Origin: JANQQC01 sp965262255
GTDB taxonomy: Bacteria; Pseudomonadota; Alphaproteobacteria; Caulobacterales; Hyphomonadaceae
Assembly: GCA_965262255.1 (NCBI GenBank)
Contig: OZ253505.1
Span: forward strand, 2,852,001-2,916,000
Reading direction: 5' to 3'
DNA length: 64,000 nucleotides
A program made the translations under genes and the position numbers. This document shows positions 54,300-64,000 of the stretch, piece by piece (within the stretch, counting starts at the first letter, position 1; every line of letters starts with the position of its first letter). Under the pieces are notes generated by a model that was not told the origin of the DNA, made no database searches, and was given only the letters and a program-made list of their open reading frames with translations.

Positions 54300-56399
54300 A
54301 TGTCTGACGGTATGGAAACACTGATCATTGATGGGCAAGAAATTGCCGTTCCCAACCACTACACGGTTATGCAAGCATGTGAGGAAGTTGGGGCTGAGAT
54401 TCCCCGTTTCTGCTTTCACGAACGATTGTCAGTTGCTGGCAATTGTAGAATGTGCCTAGTCGAATGGAAAGGTTCAGCAAAACCAATAGCATCTTGTACT
54501 CAACCTGTAGCGGGAATGGCCCGCAAAGATAAAGACGGAAATATTGTTGCCCTTCCAGTTATAAGCACGAAATCCGATTATGTTCGCAAAGCTCGAGAAG
54601 GGGTTATGGAGTTTTTGCTTATAAATCACCCTCTCGATTGCCCAATTTGTGATCAAGGAGGTGAATGCGATTTACAGGACCAGGCTATTGGTTATGGCAG
54701 AGCGAAGTCTCGGTATCAACTTAACAAGAGGGCCGTAGAAGACAAAAATATGGGGCCGCTTGTAAAAACCGTTATGACCCGATGTATTCAATGTACGAGA
54801 TGTGTAAGGTTTATAAGCGAGGTTGCCGGTGTCGATGAAATTGGTATGATATCACGTGGAGAAGACGCTGAGATTACAACTTACTTGGAGAAATCATTAG
54901 AATCGGAATTATCAGGCAATATTATTGATTTGTGTCCGGTTGGAGCCCTTACGTCGAAACCCTATGCGTTTAATGCACGTCCGTGGGAGTTAAACAAAAC
55001 CGAATCTATTGACGTGATGGATGCATTGGGTTCTGCAATACGAATTGATTCAAAGGGAAGCGCAGTAATGCGCATTCTTCCTGTCGTAAATGACGACATT
55101 AATGAAGAGTGGATTTCCGACAAAACACGTTTTGTTTGGGATGGATTGGGACGACAGCGATTGGATAGACCATTTGTTAAGAAAGACGGTGTTTTGGTTT
55201 CTGTTGATTGGCATGAGGCCTTGAGTAAAGTCGCGTTGGCGGTTTCTAATACGAGTTCTGAAAAAATTGGTGCTGTAGCGGGTGACTTAGTCGAAGTAGA
55301 ACAGTTGAAAGCGGCGTTGGACTTCTTTCGGTCTTTGAATGTGGTGAACACTGACTGTCGACCTGCCGGTGCTAGCTATGGAGCCGACGGCATACGCGAA
55401 AAGTATATTCTGAATCCGACACTCTCGGGTATAGATCAAGCAGACGTATTATTGTTGATTGGGGTTAATCCACGCCGTGAGGCAGCGGTTTGGAATGCTC
55501 GTATACGATCCAATTGGCTTTGGAATGGCCTAGAGATAGGTGTAATTGGCGAAAAAGTCGATTTAACCTATGATTACACTCATTTAGGTGAGAACCCACA
55601 AGTGCTTTCTAATAAGCATGATTTTTTTACTAAGTTAAGAACCGCAAAAAAACCTATGATCGTGATAGGTGAAATTGTGTTGTCACGTTCAGATGGAGGG
55701 TCAATTTTAGAAACTGCATTGAGATTGGCGGATGACAGCGGTGCGATCATTAACAAAGAGTGGAATGGATTCGGAATTCTGCATTCTGCAGCTAGTCGCG
55801 TAGGGGCTTTGGATGTTGGGTTTATCCCGGAGAAAAATGGATTAGACACTGCAGGTATTCTTTCTGGAAAAGTCGATACGGTATTCCTACTAGGTGCTGA
55901 CGAAGTAGATCTTTCTAACTTGGAAGACTCTACCGTTATATATATCGGACATCACGGAGACAAAGGCGCAAGTCGCGCTGATATTGTTCTTCCTTGCAGT
56001 GCCTATACTGAAATGAATGCAACATTTGTAAATACAGAAGGATGTGTACAACGAACAAAGCGAGCGGTGCAACCTAAAGGAGAAGCAAAAGAAGGGTGGA
56101 AGGTTTTTCGGGCGTTAAGTGAGTTAGTCGGTCAAAAACTGGATTACGATAATGACGCTGAGTTGTTTGATTTGTTATGCGAACAGTACCCGGGTGTATT
56201 CGGAACTCGTGTTGAGAACGAGGCAGATGAGAAAGCCATACCGCTTAGGGCTTCTACCGAATCTATTGGAGAGATATCTAACGCACCTTTGAAGAATGCA
56301 ATAGATGATTTTTATTTGACAAATCCAATCGCACGTGCATCAAAAACTATGGTTGAGTGTTCACAGAATCTGAAATCTCTACAAAGTAGGGAAAATTAG
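54300..56399 (+). CDS. nuoG: NADH-quinone oxidoreductase subunit G
   Basis: The 699-residue large iron-sulfur subunit. The N-terminal [2Fe-2S] site is PRFCFHERLSVAGNCRMC, then HPLDCPICDQGGECDLQ and CIQCTRCVRFISEVAG for the cubane clusters, followed by the molybdopterin-oxidoreductase-like body (DVLLLIGVNPRREAAVWNAR). The cofactor is not expected in this subunit. Starts 12 bases after nuoF. Confidence 0.95.
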   Translation: MSDGMETLIIDGQEIAVPNHYTVMQACEEVGAEIPRFCFHERLSVAGNCRMCLVEWKGSAKPIASCTQPVAGMARKDKDGNIVALPVISTKSDYVRKAREGVMEFLLINHPLDCPICDQGGECDLQDQAIGYGRAKSRYQLNKRAVEDKNMGPLVKTVMTRCIQCTRCVRFISEVAGVDEIGMISRGEDAEITTYLEKSLESELSGNIIDLCPVGALTSKPYAFNARPWELNKTESIDVMDALGSAIRIDSKGSAVMRILPVVNDDINEEWISDKTRFVWDGLGRQRLDRPFVKKDGVLVSVDWHEALSKVALAVSNTSSEKIGAVAGDLVEVEQLKAALDFFRSLNVVNTDCRPAGASYGADGIREKYILNPTLSGIDQADVLLLIGVNPRREAAVWNARIRSNWLWNGLEIGVIGEKVDLTYDYTHLGENPQVLSNKHDFFTKLRTAKKPMIVIGEIVLSRSDGGSILETALRLADDSGAIINKEWNGFGILHSAASRVGALDVGFIPEKNGLDTAGILSGKVDTVFLLGADEVDLSNLEDSTVIYIGHHGDKGASRADIVLPCSAYTEMNATFVNTEGCVQRTKRAVQPKGEAKEGWKVFRALSELVGQKLDYDNDAELFDLLCEQYPGVFGTRVENEADEKAIPLRASTESIGEISNAPLKNAIDDFYLTNPIARASKTMVECSQNLKSLQSREN

Positions 56400-56403
56400 A
56401 AAT

Positions 56404-57504
56404 ATGAACGATTCATCTCACAATTTTGGTTTTCTTGTTTCTTCCGTTATAAGCGACGGAACCTTGGTTGGAGTCGGTCTTGGACTTGCCCAAGTCGGTT
56501 TATTCACATTAGTATTATTGCTCTGTATCGCGTTTCTGCTTCTTTTGGATCGGAAAATTTGGGCAGGAGTGATGATGCGAAAAGGCCCCAACGTTGTTGG
56601 GGCATTTGGATTATTGCAATCTTTTGCAGATTTTGGAAAGTTTCTTTTAAAAGAGATAGTTATTCCAGATGGCGCTAATCGAGGAATTTTCATCCTTGCG
56701 CCCATCATCACGTGTACGTTAGCGTTTGCGGCTTGGGCAGTTATTCCAGTTACGCCGGATTGGGTAATATCGAATATAAACGTTGGAGTACTTTATCTGT
56801 TTGCAATCTCGTCCCTAGGAGTATATGGAATCATTATGGGAGGATGGGCCTCCAACTCTAAGTATCCTTTCTTAGGGGCGTTACGATCCGCTGCTCAAAT
56901 GGTATCCTATGAGGTGTCAATAGGATTTGTTATAGTAACTGTGATTATATTAGTTGGATCCATGAATCTCATAGAAATTGTGGATGCTCAAGGAGGTGGA
57001 TTTTGGACGTGGCACGTTTTTAGCTTGGATAGACCGATACTGTTTCCCGTGATGCTCGCAATGTTTGTGATATTTTTTGTGTCTGCATTAGCCGAAACAA
57101 ATCGTCCACCTTTTGATCTACCTGAGGCAGAGTCAGAACTTGTAGCGGGGTATCAGGTTGAATATGGAGCAACTCCCTATCTATTGTTTATGCTGGGAGA
57201 GTACCTCAATATTGTCTTGATGTGCGCTATGATGACCGTGCTGTTCCTAGGCGGATGGCATGGGTTATTCAGTTTAGGTGCCTTGGAGTGGGCACCAGGT
57301 TGGGTTGTGAATCTTGGCCATTTAACTTGGTTTTTTGCGAAAGTTGGTTTTTTGTTCTTTATGTTTGCAATTGTTAAAGCAATGGTTCCACGTTACAGAT
57401 ATGATCAGTTAATGCGATTAGGTTGGAAAGTATTTTTACCGACTTCTTTGTTTGCTGTTGTAGTAGTTGGTGGCTACGTTGTTGCGTTTCCGGGAGACTA
57501 TTAA
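56404..57504 (+). CDS. nuoH: NADH-quinone oxidoreductase subunit H
   Basis: A 366-residue membrane subunit with about eight helices at the quinone tunnel. Marker blocks are MMRKGPNVVGAFGLLQSFAD, ALAETNRPPFDLPEAESELV and YQVEYGATPYLLFMLGEY. nuoI begins on its stop codon. Confidence 0.96.
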   Translation: MNDSSHNFGFLVSSVISDGTLVGVGLGLAQVGLFTLVLLLCIAFLLLLDRKIWAGVMMRKGPNVVGAFGLLQSFADFGKFLLKEIVIPDGANRGIFILAPIITCTLAFAAWAVIPVTPDWVISNINVGVLYLFAISSLGVYGIIMGGWASNSKYPFLGALRSAAQMVSYEVSIGFVIVTVIILVGSMNLIEIVDAQGGGFWTWHVFSLDRPILFPVMLAMFVIFFVSALAETNRPPFDLPEAESELVAGYQVEYGATPYLLFMLGEYLNIVLMCAMMTVLFLGGWHGLFSLGALEWAPGWVVNLGHLTWFFAKVGFLFFMFAIVKAMVPRYRYDQLMRLGWKVFLPTSLFAVVVVGGYVVAFPGDY

Positions 57505-58046
57505 TGCCGAATAGAACTCAAATCAATAGAGGGGTTAAGGCTAAACTGAAAGAGACCGTAAAGGCTATTGCTCAGGCGGCTAGAGGTGCCTTGCTTACAG
57601 ATTTTTTCTCGGCTTTTGTTATTGCTTTGAAGGAAATGTTTCAACGGAAGGCAACGGTCAACTATCCATTTGAAAAAAGTCCACTTAGTCCGAGATTTCG
57701 GGGTGAACACGCACTCCGTAGATATCCAAACGGTGAGGAGCGTTGTATTGCGTGTAAACTTTGCGAAGCCGTATGTCCTGCTCAAGCAATTACAATAGAA
57801 GCTGAACCACGAGATGATGGGTCTCGAAGGACAACACGATATGATATCGACATGGTTAAGTGTATCTACTGTGGGTTTTGTCAAGAAGCTTGTCCGGTGG
57901 ATGCAATCGTTGAAGGTCCAAATTTCGAATTTGCGGCAGAAACCCGTGAAGAGCTATATTATGATAAAGAACGATTGTTAAGGAATGGAGATCGATGGGA
58001 ACGCACGATCGCAAAAAATTTGGAGATTGATTCACCCTATCGGTGA
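57504..58046 (+). CDS. nuoI: NADH-quinone oxidoreductase subunit I
   Basis: The 180-residue subunit carrying two [4Fe-4S] clusters (N6a, N6b): CIACKLCEAVCP and CIYCGFCQEACP. The N-terminus has about 15 more residues than typical. I start it at ATG 57504, overlapping the nuoH stop by one base; the longer frame from 57423 lies inside nuoH. Confidence 0.95.
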   Translation: MPNRTQINRGVKAKLKETVKAIAQAARGALLTDFFSAFVIALKEMFQRKATVNYPFEKSPLSPRFRGEHALRRYPNGEERCIACKLCEAVCPAQAITIEAEPRDDGSRRTTRYDIDMVKCIYCGFCQEACPVDAIVEGPNFEFAAETREELYYDKERLLRNGDRWERTIAKNLEIDSPYR

Positions 58047-58092
58047 TTAATCGATTTCGCAAAAGAGTTTCACAATTAAGGATGTTAAATAA

Positions 58093-58686
58093 GTGGATGT
58101 TATAGCTTTTTGGATCTTAGCTACTGTAGTGGCTGTTGCTGCATTGTTCGTTATTGTGGCGCGTAATCCGGTACACTCGGTGCTGTGGCTTGTTACGACG
58201 TTCTTCACGTCTGCTGGATTATTCATTTTAATTGGCGCAGAATTTCTAGCTATGTTATTGGTTGTTGTGTACGTAGGTGCTGTAGCTGTTTTGTTTTTGT
58301 TTGTTGTAATGATGTTGGATGTAGATTTTGCCGAGTTAAAAAAGGGAACGTTAAGATACTGGCCATTAGCCCTATTTTTAGGAATTTTATTTTGTGCTGA
58401 AATTGTGTTTGCAAGTTTTGCGTCTGGCCAAAGATTAGGAAGTGAAAAAAACCCGATGCCCGGGGCTGAGACCAATACCGAGGCTATCGGTCAAGTTTTG
58501 TATACAGATTATATCCTTTTGTTCCAATTATCAGGTATTGCTCTGCTCGTAGCAATGATAGGTGCGATCGTATTGACTCTTCAAGAACGTCCAGGGATCA
58601 AACGTCAATCTGTTGCTGTACAAACTGCAAAAAGACGCGACGATACAGTTGAGGCTATTGATATAGAACCAGGTGCGGGATTATAG
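58093..58686 (+). CDS. nuoJ: NADH-quinone oxidoreductase subunit J
   Basis: A 197-residue membrane subunit with five helices; family stretches are NPVHSVLWLVTTFFTSAGLF and VVYVGAVAVLFLFVVMMLDV. The start is GTG 58093. The tail after ~165 is hydrophilic. Three bases before nuoK. Confidence 0.93.
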   Translation: MDVIAFWILATVVAVAALFVIVARNPVHSVLWLVTTFFTSAGLFILIGAEFLAMLLVVVYVGAVAVLFLFVVMMLDVDFAELKKGTLRYWPLALFLGILFCAEIVFASFASGQRLGSEKNPMPGAETNTEAIGQVLYTDYILLFQLSGIALLVAMIGAIVLTLQERPGIKRQSVAVQTAKRRDDTVEAIDIEPGAGL

Positions 58687-58689
58687 ATT

Positions 58690-58998
58690 ATGGAACTTTC
58701 TATTTTTCATTATCTAGGCCTATCGGCGACCCTGTTTATAATTGGGGTTATTGGTGTTTTTGTAAATCGCAAAAACATAATTGTGATACTGATGGCGATC
58801 GAATTGATACTGTTATCTGTCAACATTAACTTGGTTGCCTTTTCGGTCTTTACAGGAACGATAGAAGGGCAAATATTTGCTATGCTTGTGCTTACATTAG
58901 CGGCAGCTGAGGCAGCGATCGGATTAGCGATTTTGGTAGTCTATTTTCGAAATCGTGGCAGTATTGCAGTTGAAGAGATTCGGTCGTTACGAGGTTAA
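58690..58998 (+). CDS. nuoK: NADH-quinone oxidoreductase subunit K
   Basis: A 102-residue three-helix proton-channel subunit, with the conserved glutamates in MAIELILLSVNINLVAF and TLAAAEAAIGLAILV. Fifteen bases before nuoL. Confidence 0.95.
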   Translation: MELSIFHYLGLSATLFIIGVIGVFVNRKNIIVILMAIELILLSVNINLVAFSVFTGTIEGQIFAMLVLTLAAAEAAIGLAILVVYFRNRGSIAVEEIRSLRG

Positions 58999-59013
58999 TG
59001 CCGGAAACTTGAT

Positions 59014-61260
59014 ATGCTCAGTTCTGATTTTCTTATTTGCTTTATCGTATTAGGGTCAGGTATAGCGGCCTTAGTAGGCGGACTATTGCAGTTAGCCGGT
59101 CCAAGTTTTGTTATTCATAAACAGAAAGGGGAGATTAGAAAGGAAAAAAGCAATAGGAGCTACAATGATAACAAGAGTAACGAGAATAACAAGAAACCAT
59201 CAAAAATTTCGAAGGAAGCGGAGATAAAAAAGAATATCGATTCTATAGTAATGATGCTGACAACAGGAGTTGTATTACTAGCGGCGGTACTCTCGTTAGT
59301 CCAACTTGTCGGATTTACGTTCGGAGGTGGTTTCAACGAATCAGGACGTATCATTACGTTATTGCGATGGATGGAAATTGGCAATTTCCAGTCTACCTGG
59401 TCGATAAGATTAGATTCGTTATCTGTCGTTATGATGGCGGTGGTTACGATCGTGTCAGGACTAGTTCATGTATATTCGTGGGGATATATGGCAGAAACCG
59501 AAGATCGGTCTCGGTTCTTTTCATATTTATCGCTGTTTACATTTACGATGTTGATGCTTGTTTCAGCGAATGACTTGGTTCAACTTTTCTTTGGTTGGGA
59601 AGGCGTAGGCTTAGCTTCGTATTTGCTTATCGGGTTTTGGTATAGCAAAGTTTATCCTGACGATAGGCAAATTACCCCTAACGCCGCTGCGATTAAAGCG
59701 TTTATAACTAATAGGGTTGGTGATTTCGGATTAGCACTCGGAATTATGGGCGTTTACTTCGTATTCAAGTCAATCGAACTCGGACCAATACTGCAAGCCT
59801 TGCGAGATAATTCTTTTGCGTCCATAGTTGCGGCGAGGCAGGCGTTCGGTGAAGTTGCCCCAACTGAGGTAATGATTAGTATTGTAGGTATTCAGGTACC
59901 TGCACTGGAACTCATTGGAGTATTGTTATTTGTAGGAGCAATGGGTAAGTCTGCTCAGTTTGTGTTGCACGTATGGTTACCCGATGCTATGGAAGGCCCC
60001 ACTCCTGTTTCTGCGCTTATTCACGCCGCTACCATGGTTACAGCTGGAGTTTATCTAGTTTGCTTGATGTCGCCATTATACGAGCATACCGAGTTCGCAT
60101 CAGCTTTTATAACGATTGTTGGAGCCGTAACAGCGTTGTTCGCAGCGACAGTCGGATTAGCTCAGAACGATATCAAGCGTGTTATTGCATATTCAACGTG
60201 TTCTCAATTAGGTTATATGTTTTTTGCAGCGGGTATAGGTGCTTACGAAGCTGCTATGTTCCATTTGTTCACACATGCGTTTTTCAAGGCTTTGCTATTT
60301 TTGGGGGCGGGTTCCGTAATTCACGGTTCACATCACCAGCAAGATATGACGAAGCTAGGCGGGTTGGTAAAGTATCAAAAGTATACCTATGCAGCGATGC
60401 TCATTGGAACAGTTGCGATTATTGGAGTCGGTTTGCCGAACGTTTGGGGATTATCCGGATTTTATTCAAAAGACGCAATTATTGAAAGCGCATTTGTTGC
60501 GGGCCAGAATGGTGTGACGTACGGAATGTCCGCATTCTGGATTGGCGTGGTCGTAGCCTTTCTGACAAGTTGCTATTCGTGGAGACTGATATATTTGACT
60601 TTCCATGGTCAAGACATGGTAGAGAAAAATTATAGAGTTGTTACAGAATCCGAGGAAGAGACACATGAAGTAACTCATCCACATGAATCTGAACTTTCGA
60701 TGTTGATTCCTCTAGGTTTATTGGCTTTGGGGGCGATTTTTGCAGGTGGTATATTTGCTGGACCGATGTTAACCTTTGCAAAGGAATTTTGGGGAGATGC
60801 CATCTACTGGTCAGACGGAAACAGTGTCTATGATGGTATAAAGAAGTTGAAAGAAGGTCATACAGCAGATTGGGTGTTCTGGACTCCTTTAATTGCAACA
60901 TTACTCGGATTTGCTCTAGCGACCTATGCTTATTTTGTTGACAAGGGGTTACCCAATCGCCTCAAGTCTTCAGGTGGCCCGTTATATAATTTGTTCAAAA
61001 ACAAGTGGTACTTTGATGAGTTATATCAGTACACTCTCGTAAGAGGAACGCGAGTATTGAGTAATATGTTTTGGAAAGTTGGTGATGAAAAATTAATCGA
61101 TCGGTATGGTCCGATGGGCGCTTATAATGTTGCGATAACACTTTCGCGTAAAGTAAAGAGCATGCATACCGGATATATCTATCATTACGCGATCGCGATT
61201 ATATTGGGAATAATGATCCTAGGCGGGATTTTATACTGGCAGATGGGAGGTGGAAATTGA
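59014..61260 (+). CDS. nuoL: NADH-quinone oxidoreductase subunit L, with a Lys/Asn-rich insertion
   Basis: The 748-residue distal proton pump of complex I, an antiporter-like subunit. FFGWEGVGLASYLLIGFWY, KSAQFVLHVWLPDAMEGPTP and AATMVTAGVYLV identify it. About 40 residues after the first helix (around 30-72: Lys, Asn, Ser, Glu-rich, for example SYNDNKSNENNKKPSK) are an unusual hydrophilic insertion not expected at that point in NuoL. The rest of the order is normal, ending with the long lateral helix region. Confidence 0.95.
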   Translation: MLSSDFLICFIVLGSGIAALVGGLLQLAGPSFVIHKQKGEIRKEKSNRSYNDNKSNENNKKPSKISKEAEIKKNIDSIVMMLTTGVVLLAAVLSLVQLVGFTFGGGFNESGRIITLLRWMEIGNFQSTWSIRLDSLSVVMMAVVTIVSGLVHVYSWGYMAETEDRSRFFSYLSLFTFTMLMLVSANDLVQLFFGWEGVGLASYLLIGFWYSKVYPDDRQITPNAAAIKAFITNRVGDFGLALGIMGVYFVFKSIELGPILQALRDNSFASIVAARQAFGEVAPTEVMISIVGIQVPALELIGVLLFVGAMGKSAQFVLHVWLPDAMEGPTPVSALIHAATMVTAGVYLVCLMSPLYEHTEFASAFITIVGAVTALFAATVGLAQNDIKRVIAYSTCSQLGYMFFAAGIGAYEAAMFHLFTHAFFKALLFLGAGSVIHGSHHQQDMTKLGGLVKYQKYTYAAMLIGTVAIIGVGLPNVWGLSGFYSKDAIIESAFVAGQNGVTYGMSAFWIGVVVAFLTSCYSWRLIYLTFHGQDMVEKNYRVVTESEEETHEVTHPHESELSMLIPLGLLALGAIFAGGIFAGPMLTFAKEFWGDAIYWSDGNSVYDGIKKLKEGHTADWVFWTPLIATLLGFALATYAYFVDKGLPNRLKSSGGPLYNLFKNKWYFDELYQYTLVRGTRVLSNMFWKVGDEKLIDRYGPMGAYNVAITLSRKVKSMHTGYIYHYAIAIILGIMILGGILYWQMGGGN

Positions 61261-62777
61261 TTAACGATATTCCACTTCTGTCATTGTTGACGTTTTTACC
61301 GCTCTTAGGAGCGGGATTAATCATGCTGGTGAGCGCGATTAACAGAGAAAAGTTAGCGAGCGGAGAAGATCAGTCGGATGATAGTTTTTCTAAAGAGTCA
61401 TCGCGAGTTTTGAAATCCGGACTGCTGATTACTGTTTCAACATTTGTGTTGGCGGTTTTTTGTTTCTTTTTAATTGATTTTAATGCTCCAGGATACGCCT
61501 TAGTGGAGGAGGTGCGCTGGTTTGCTAAAGTTCAGTATAAACTTGGTGTCGACGGGCTTTCGATGTCTCTTATATTACTAACGACATTTTTGATGCCGTT
61601 ATGTATTTTAGCAAGTTGGAACACGATAAAGCAGAGAATAACGGAATACGTAGTTGCGTTTCTGATCCTAGAAACATTCATGATTGGAGTGTTCGTTTCG
61701 TTAGATCTCGTTTTGTTCTACATTTTCTTTGAAGCTGGTCTGATACCGATGTTTTTTATTATCGGTATTTGGGGTGGTAATCAAAGTGTGTTGGCATCTT
61801 TCAAATTCTTTCTGTACACATTAGCAGGATCGCTATTCATGCTCGCGGCGATCGTATTCATATACCTTGCAACCGGCACCTCAGATATAGCTGAACTTCA
61901 TAACCTTCGACTCGGACTACCGATACAGATATGGCTTTGGCTCGCATTTGCGGCCTCATTTGCTATCAAACTCCCAATGTGGCCAGTTCATACGTGGTTA
62001 CCCGACGCACATGTTCAAGCACCGACCGCCGGTTCTGTGATTTTGGCCGGAGTACTCCTTAAAATGGGAGGTTATGGTTTTCTAAGATTCTCACTTCCGA
62101 TGTTTCCTGACGCAAGTTTGTTTTTTCAACCTTACATGTTTGCGTTGGCTGTCGTTGCAATCGTGTATACTTCGCTGGTCGCTTATCAACAGAATGACAT
62201 GAAGAAAATGATTGCGTACTCTTCAGTTGCGCACATGGGATTTGTAGTTCTTGGTATATTTTCGTTTAATGAATTGGGAATCCAAGGAGCAACATTCCAG
62301 ATGATTAGTCATGGGCTAATTTCATCTGCGTTATTTCTGATCGTTGGCGTACTCTACGATCGAAAACACACGAGAGAGATAGCAGAATATGGCGGAGTAG
62401 CTCATGTAATGCCTTACTTTGCAACGCTATTCATGATTTTCTCAATGGCAAATGTGGGCTTGCCAGCTACCTCGGGTTTTGTTGGCGAGTTACAAACCAT
62501 GGTAGGGGCGTTTGAAGAAGCCCGTTGGGCATCGGTAGGCGCAGCCTTAGGTGTAATTCTTTCTGCGGTGTATATGCTAAGGTTATATCGTGAAACAGCT
62601 TTAGGCCCTCGCAATAACAGTCGATTAGAGGGATTACTACCTATGGATAGACGGGAAATATTTATTTTATCCGTTCTGGCGGTGGGAACACTTTTACTAG
62701 GCGTTGCGCCTTGGTTGGTTCAGGATATGACAAGTCAGTCGACAGAATCGATTCTGGCAATAGTCGGTCGGAGATAG
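61257..62777 (+). CDS. nuoM: NADH-quinone oxidoreductase subunit M
   Basis: A 506-residue antiporter-like proton pump of complex I. Markers are FEAGLIPMFFIIGIWGG, KLPMWPVHTWLPDAHVQAPT and SSVAHMGFVVLGIFSFNELG (partial). It starts at TTG 61257 behind a strong GGAGGTGG, with a TTGA overlap with nuoL. A polar loop of about 25 residues (REKLASGEDQSDDSFSKESS) follows the first helix, echoing the insertion in nuoL. Confidence 0.95.
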   Translation: MINDIPLLSLLTFLPLLGAGLIMLVSAINREKLASGEDQSDDSFSKESSRVLKSGLLITVSTFVLAVFCFFLIDFNAPGYALVEEVRWFAKVQYKLGVDGLSMSLILLTTFLMPLCILASWNTIKQRITEYVVAFLILETFMIGVFVSLDLVLFYIFFEAGLIPMFFIIGIWGGNQSVLASFKFFLYTLAGSLFMLAAIVFIYLATGTSDIAELHNLRLGLPIQIWLWLAFAASFAIKLPMWPVHTWLPDAHVQAPTAGSVILAGVLLKMGGYGFLRFSLPMFPDASLFFQPYMFALAVVAIVYTSLVAYQQNDMKKMIAYSSVAHMGFVVLGIFSFNELGIQGATFQMISHGLISSALFLIVGVLYDRKHTREIAEYGGVAHVMPYFATLFMIFSMANVGLPATSGFVGELQTMVGAFEEARWASVGAALGVILSAVYMLRLYRETALGPRNNSRLEGLLPMDRREIFILSVLAVGTLLLGVAPWLVQDMTSQSTESILAIVGRR

Positions 62778-62781
62778 AGAG

Positions 62782-64000
62782 ATGATCGACTGGAACCCTG
62801 TATTTGTTACGCTAGCCCCTGATCTTTGGCTGGCTTTTGCTGGAATAACGGCAGTTGTCGTCGGTGCAATTTGGAAAGACAGTTTTACCAAATGGGCGTA
62901 TATAGCTGGGGCTGTTACACTCTTTATCGGATCCGGACTTTCACTGGTTTTCTTTCAAGGTGGTGACGCTTTTGATAGCATGGTAAGGACAAATCAGTTT
63001 GTTAACTTAGCAAAAATTGTCGGATATGCTTTTGCCGGAGTGGCAATATTAATGGCAAAGGGGTTTTTGGAGAAGGAGAAAATATCTCGATATGAATATC
63101 CTCTGTTGATCGTATTCGCATGTCTTGGAATGGGAGTGATGTTATCAGCGGCAGATTTAATGGTTTTGTACCTAGGAATCGAGATTCTAAGTCTATCGTC
63201 TTATGTATTGGCGGCGTATAATAGAAAAGACGTTCAATCGTCAGAAGCCGGACTGAAATACTTTGTTTTAGGTGCTTTAGCGTCAGGAATTCTGATTTAT
63301 GGTGCTTCCCTTGTATATGGATTTACGGGATCAACGCGATTTGACGACATAGCTTCTGCTGAAATAGATATAGGATTTCAATTCGGAATGGTTTTAATGA
63401 TCTCCGGATTGGCGTTCAAGGTGTCTGCTGCGCCAATGCACGTTTGGACACCTGACGTATATCAAGGCGCTCCAACTCCTGTAGTAACGTTCTTCGCTAC
63501 TGCTCCCAAATTTATAGGTGTTGTTCTTTTCGCAAATGTAATGTATACAGCTTTCTCCTCAGCGTATGAAGATTGGAGGCCTATAATTTCTATCATAGCA
63601 GCCCTTTCCATGTTAATTGGAGCGTTTGGGGCTCTTCTCCAAACGAACTTAAAACGACTGTTGGGATATGCTTCGATTGCGAATGTTGGCTATGCGTTGG
63701 TTGCTGTCGCGGCAGGACCCGAGCTTGGAGCTGGAGCAGTACTGCTTTTTATGGGAGTTTATGCCATTGCTTCCCTAGGTCTGTTTGGTGTGGTGTTGGC
63801 AATGCGGCGAAAAGAATCTATGGTCGAAGAAATTTCCGAACTTGCTGGACTGATAAAGAGTCGAACGAATTTAGCGATCGCATTTACTATACTTATTGTT
63901 TCGGTATCAGGATTCCCTCTTGCCGTTGGCTTTATTGGAAAACTAGGAATTTTGGAGGCGGCCTTACAAGCCGATCTTATTCCTCTAGTGATTGTTCTGA
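62782..64000 (+). CDS. nuoN: NADH-quinone oxidoreductase subunit N, 3' end cut by the window
   Basis: The last antiporter-like subunit of complex I. ATG 62782 is four bases after the nuoM stop, with GAGAG upstream. 406 codons are in the window without a stop. Markers are LMVLYLGIEILSLSSYVLAA, EAGLKYFVLGALASGILIYG, FKVSAAPMHVWTPDVYQGAP and LKRLLGYASIANVGYALV. The gene runs beyond base 64000. Confidence 0.95.
   Translation, partial: MIDWNPVFVTLAPDLWLAFAGITAVVVGAIWKDSFTKWAYIAGAVTLFIGSGLSLVFFQGGDAFDSMVRTNQFVNLAKIVGYAFAGVAILMAKGFLEKEKISRYEYPLLIVFACLGMGVMLSAADLMVLYLGIEILSLSSYVLAAYNRKDVQSSEAGLKYFVLGALASGILIYGASLVYGFTGSTRFDDIASAEIDIGFQFGMVLMISGLAFKVSAAPMHVWTPDVYQGAPTPVVTFFATAPKFIGVVLFANVMYTAFSSAYEDWRPIISIIAALSMLIGAFGALLQTNLKRLLGYASIANVGYALVAVAAGPELGAGAVLLFMGVYAIASLGLFGVVLAMRRKESMVEEISELAGLIKSRTNLAIAFTILIVSVSGFPLAVGFIGKLGILEAALQADLIPLVIVL

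Noticed and set aside
1..64000. CRISPR arrays, tRNA and rRNA genes.
   Set aside because: No regularly spaced repeats, no GGTTCGAATCC-type tRNA arms, no rRNA signature seen on either strand by eye.

Overview
The window is AT-rich bacterial chromosome that looks alphaproteobacterial. The evidence is the order dgt ... SPOR protein-nagZ-scpA-scpB-tatA-tatB-tatC-serS-pcm-yajC-secD-secF, a C4-type 5-aminolevulinate synthase (hemA), a DUF1489 protein, a K+-independent-type membrane pyrophosphatase and a compact 14-gene nuo operon. No rRNA or tRNA was found. Species cannot be named from the sequence alone.

Layout. 1-1138: end of dgt. 1139-4766: an inserted islet holding two diverged copies of a short terminal-inverted-repeat element and a restriction-modification pair (an M-S fused N6-adenine methylase facing away from a MamI-like endonuclease); argS, which often sits here in relatives, is absent. 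4807-15257: core cell-envelope, chromosome and secretion cluster (SPOR, nagZ, scpAB, tatABC, serS, pcm, yajC, secDF). 15273-18076: two paired exported amidohydrolases, one with a lost metal motif. 18342-21206: a divergent PEP carboxylase. 21534-23598: a three-gene operon of HTH regulator, ImmA/IrrE metallopeptidase with a chagasin-like tail, and papain-like protease. 23749-26334: MaoC-type hydratase and a second restriction-modification pair. 26351-33044: metabolic genes (DUF1295, Nudix, NAD kinase, class II aldolase, hemA, mgtE). 33075-34119: an apparently intact IS630 element. 34198-45441: patatin with cNMP domain, enoyl-CoA hydratase, DUF1489, CNT transporter, TonB receptor, GST, thiL, hppA and a lipoprotein. 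45442-48984: accessory patch with a possible structured RNA, a KAP-type P-loop NTPase plus helical partner, and an IS5-family transposase remnant. 49380-64000: nuoA-nuoN (nuoN runs off the end).

The core genes do DNA precursor control, chromosome condensation, twin-arginine and Sec export, anaplerosis, haem synthesis, proton pumping by pyrophosphate and respiratory complex I. Between them sit four small defence-like islets. The strongest candidate for an undescribed system is the operon at 21534-23598. The C-terminal third of its metallopeptidase carries the two hallmark loops of chagasin-type (I42) inhibitors of papain-family proteases, and the next, 4-nt-overlapping gene encodes exactly such a papain-like protease without a propeptide. 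This suggests a protease-inhibitor toxin-antitoxin-like switch. That reading comes from motifs seen by eye and was not tested by a profile search.
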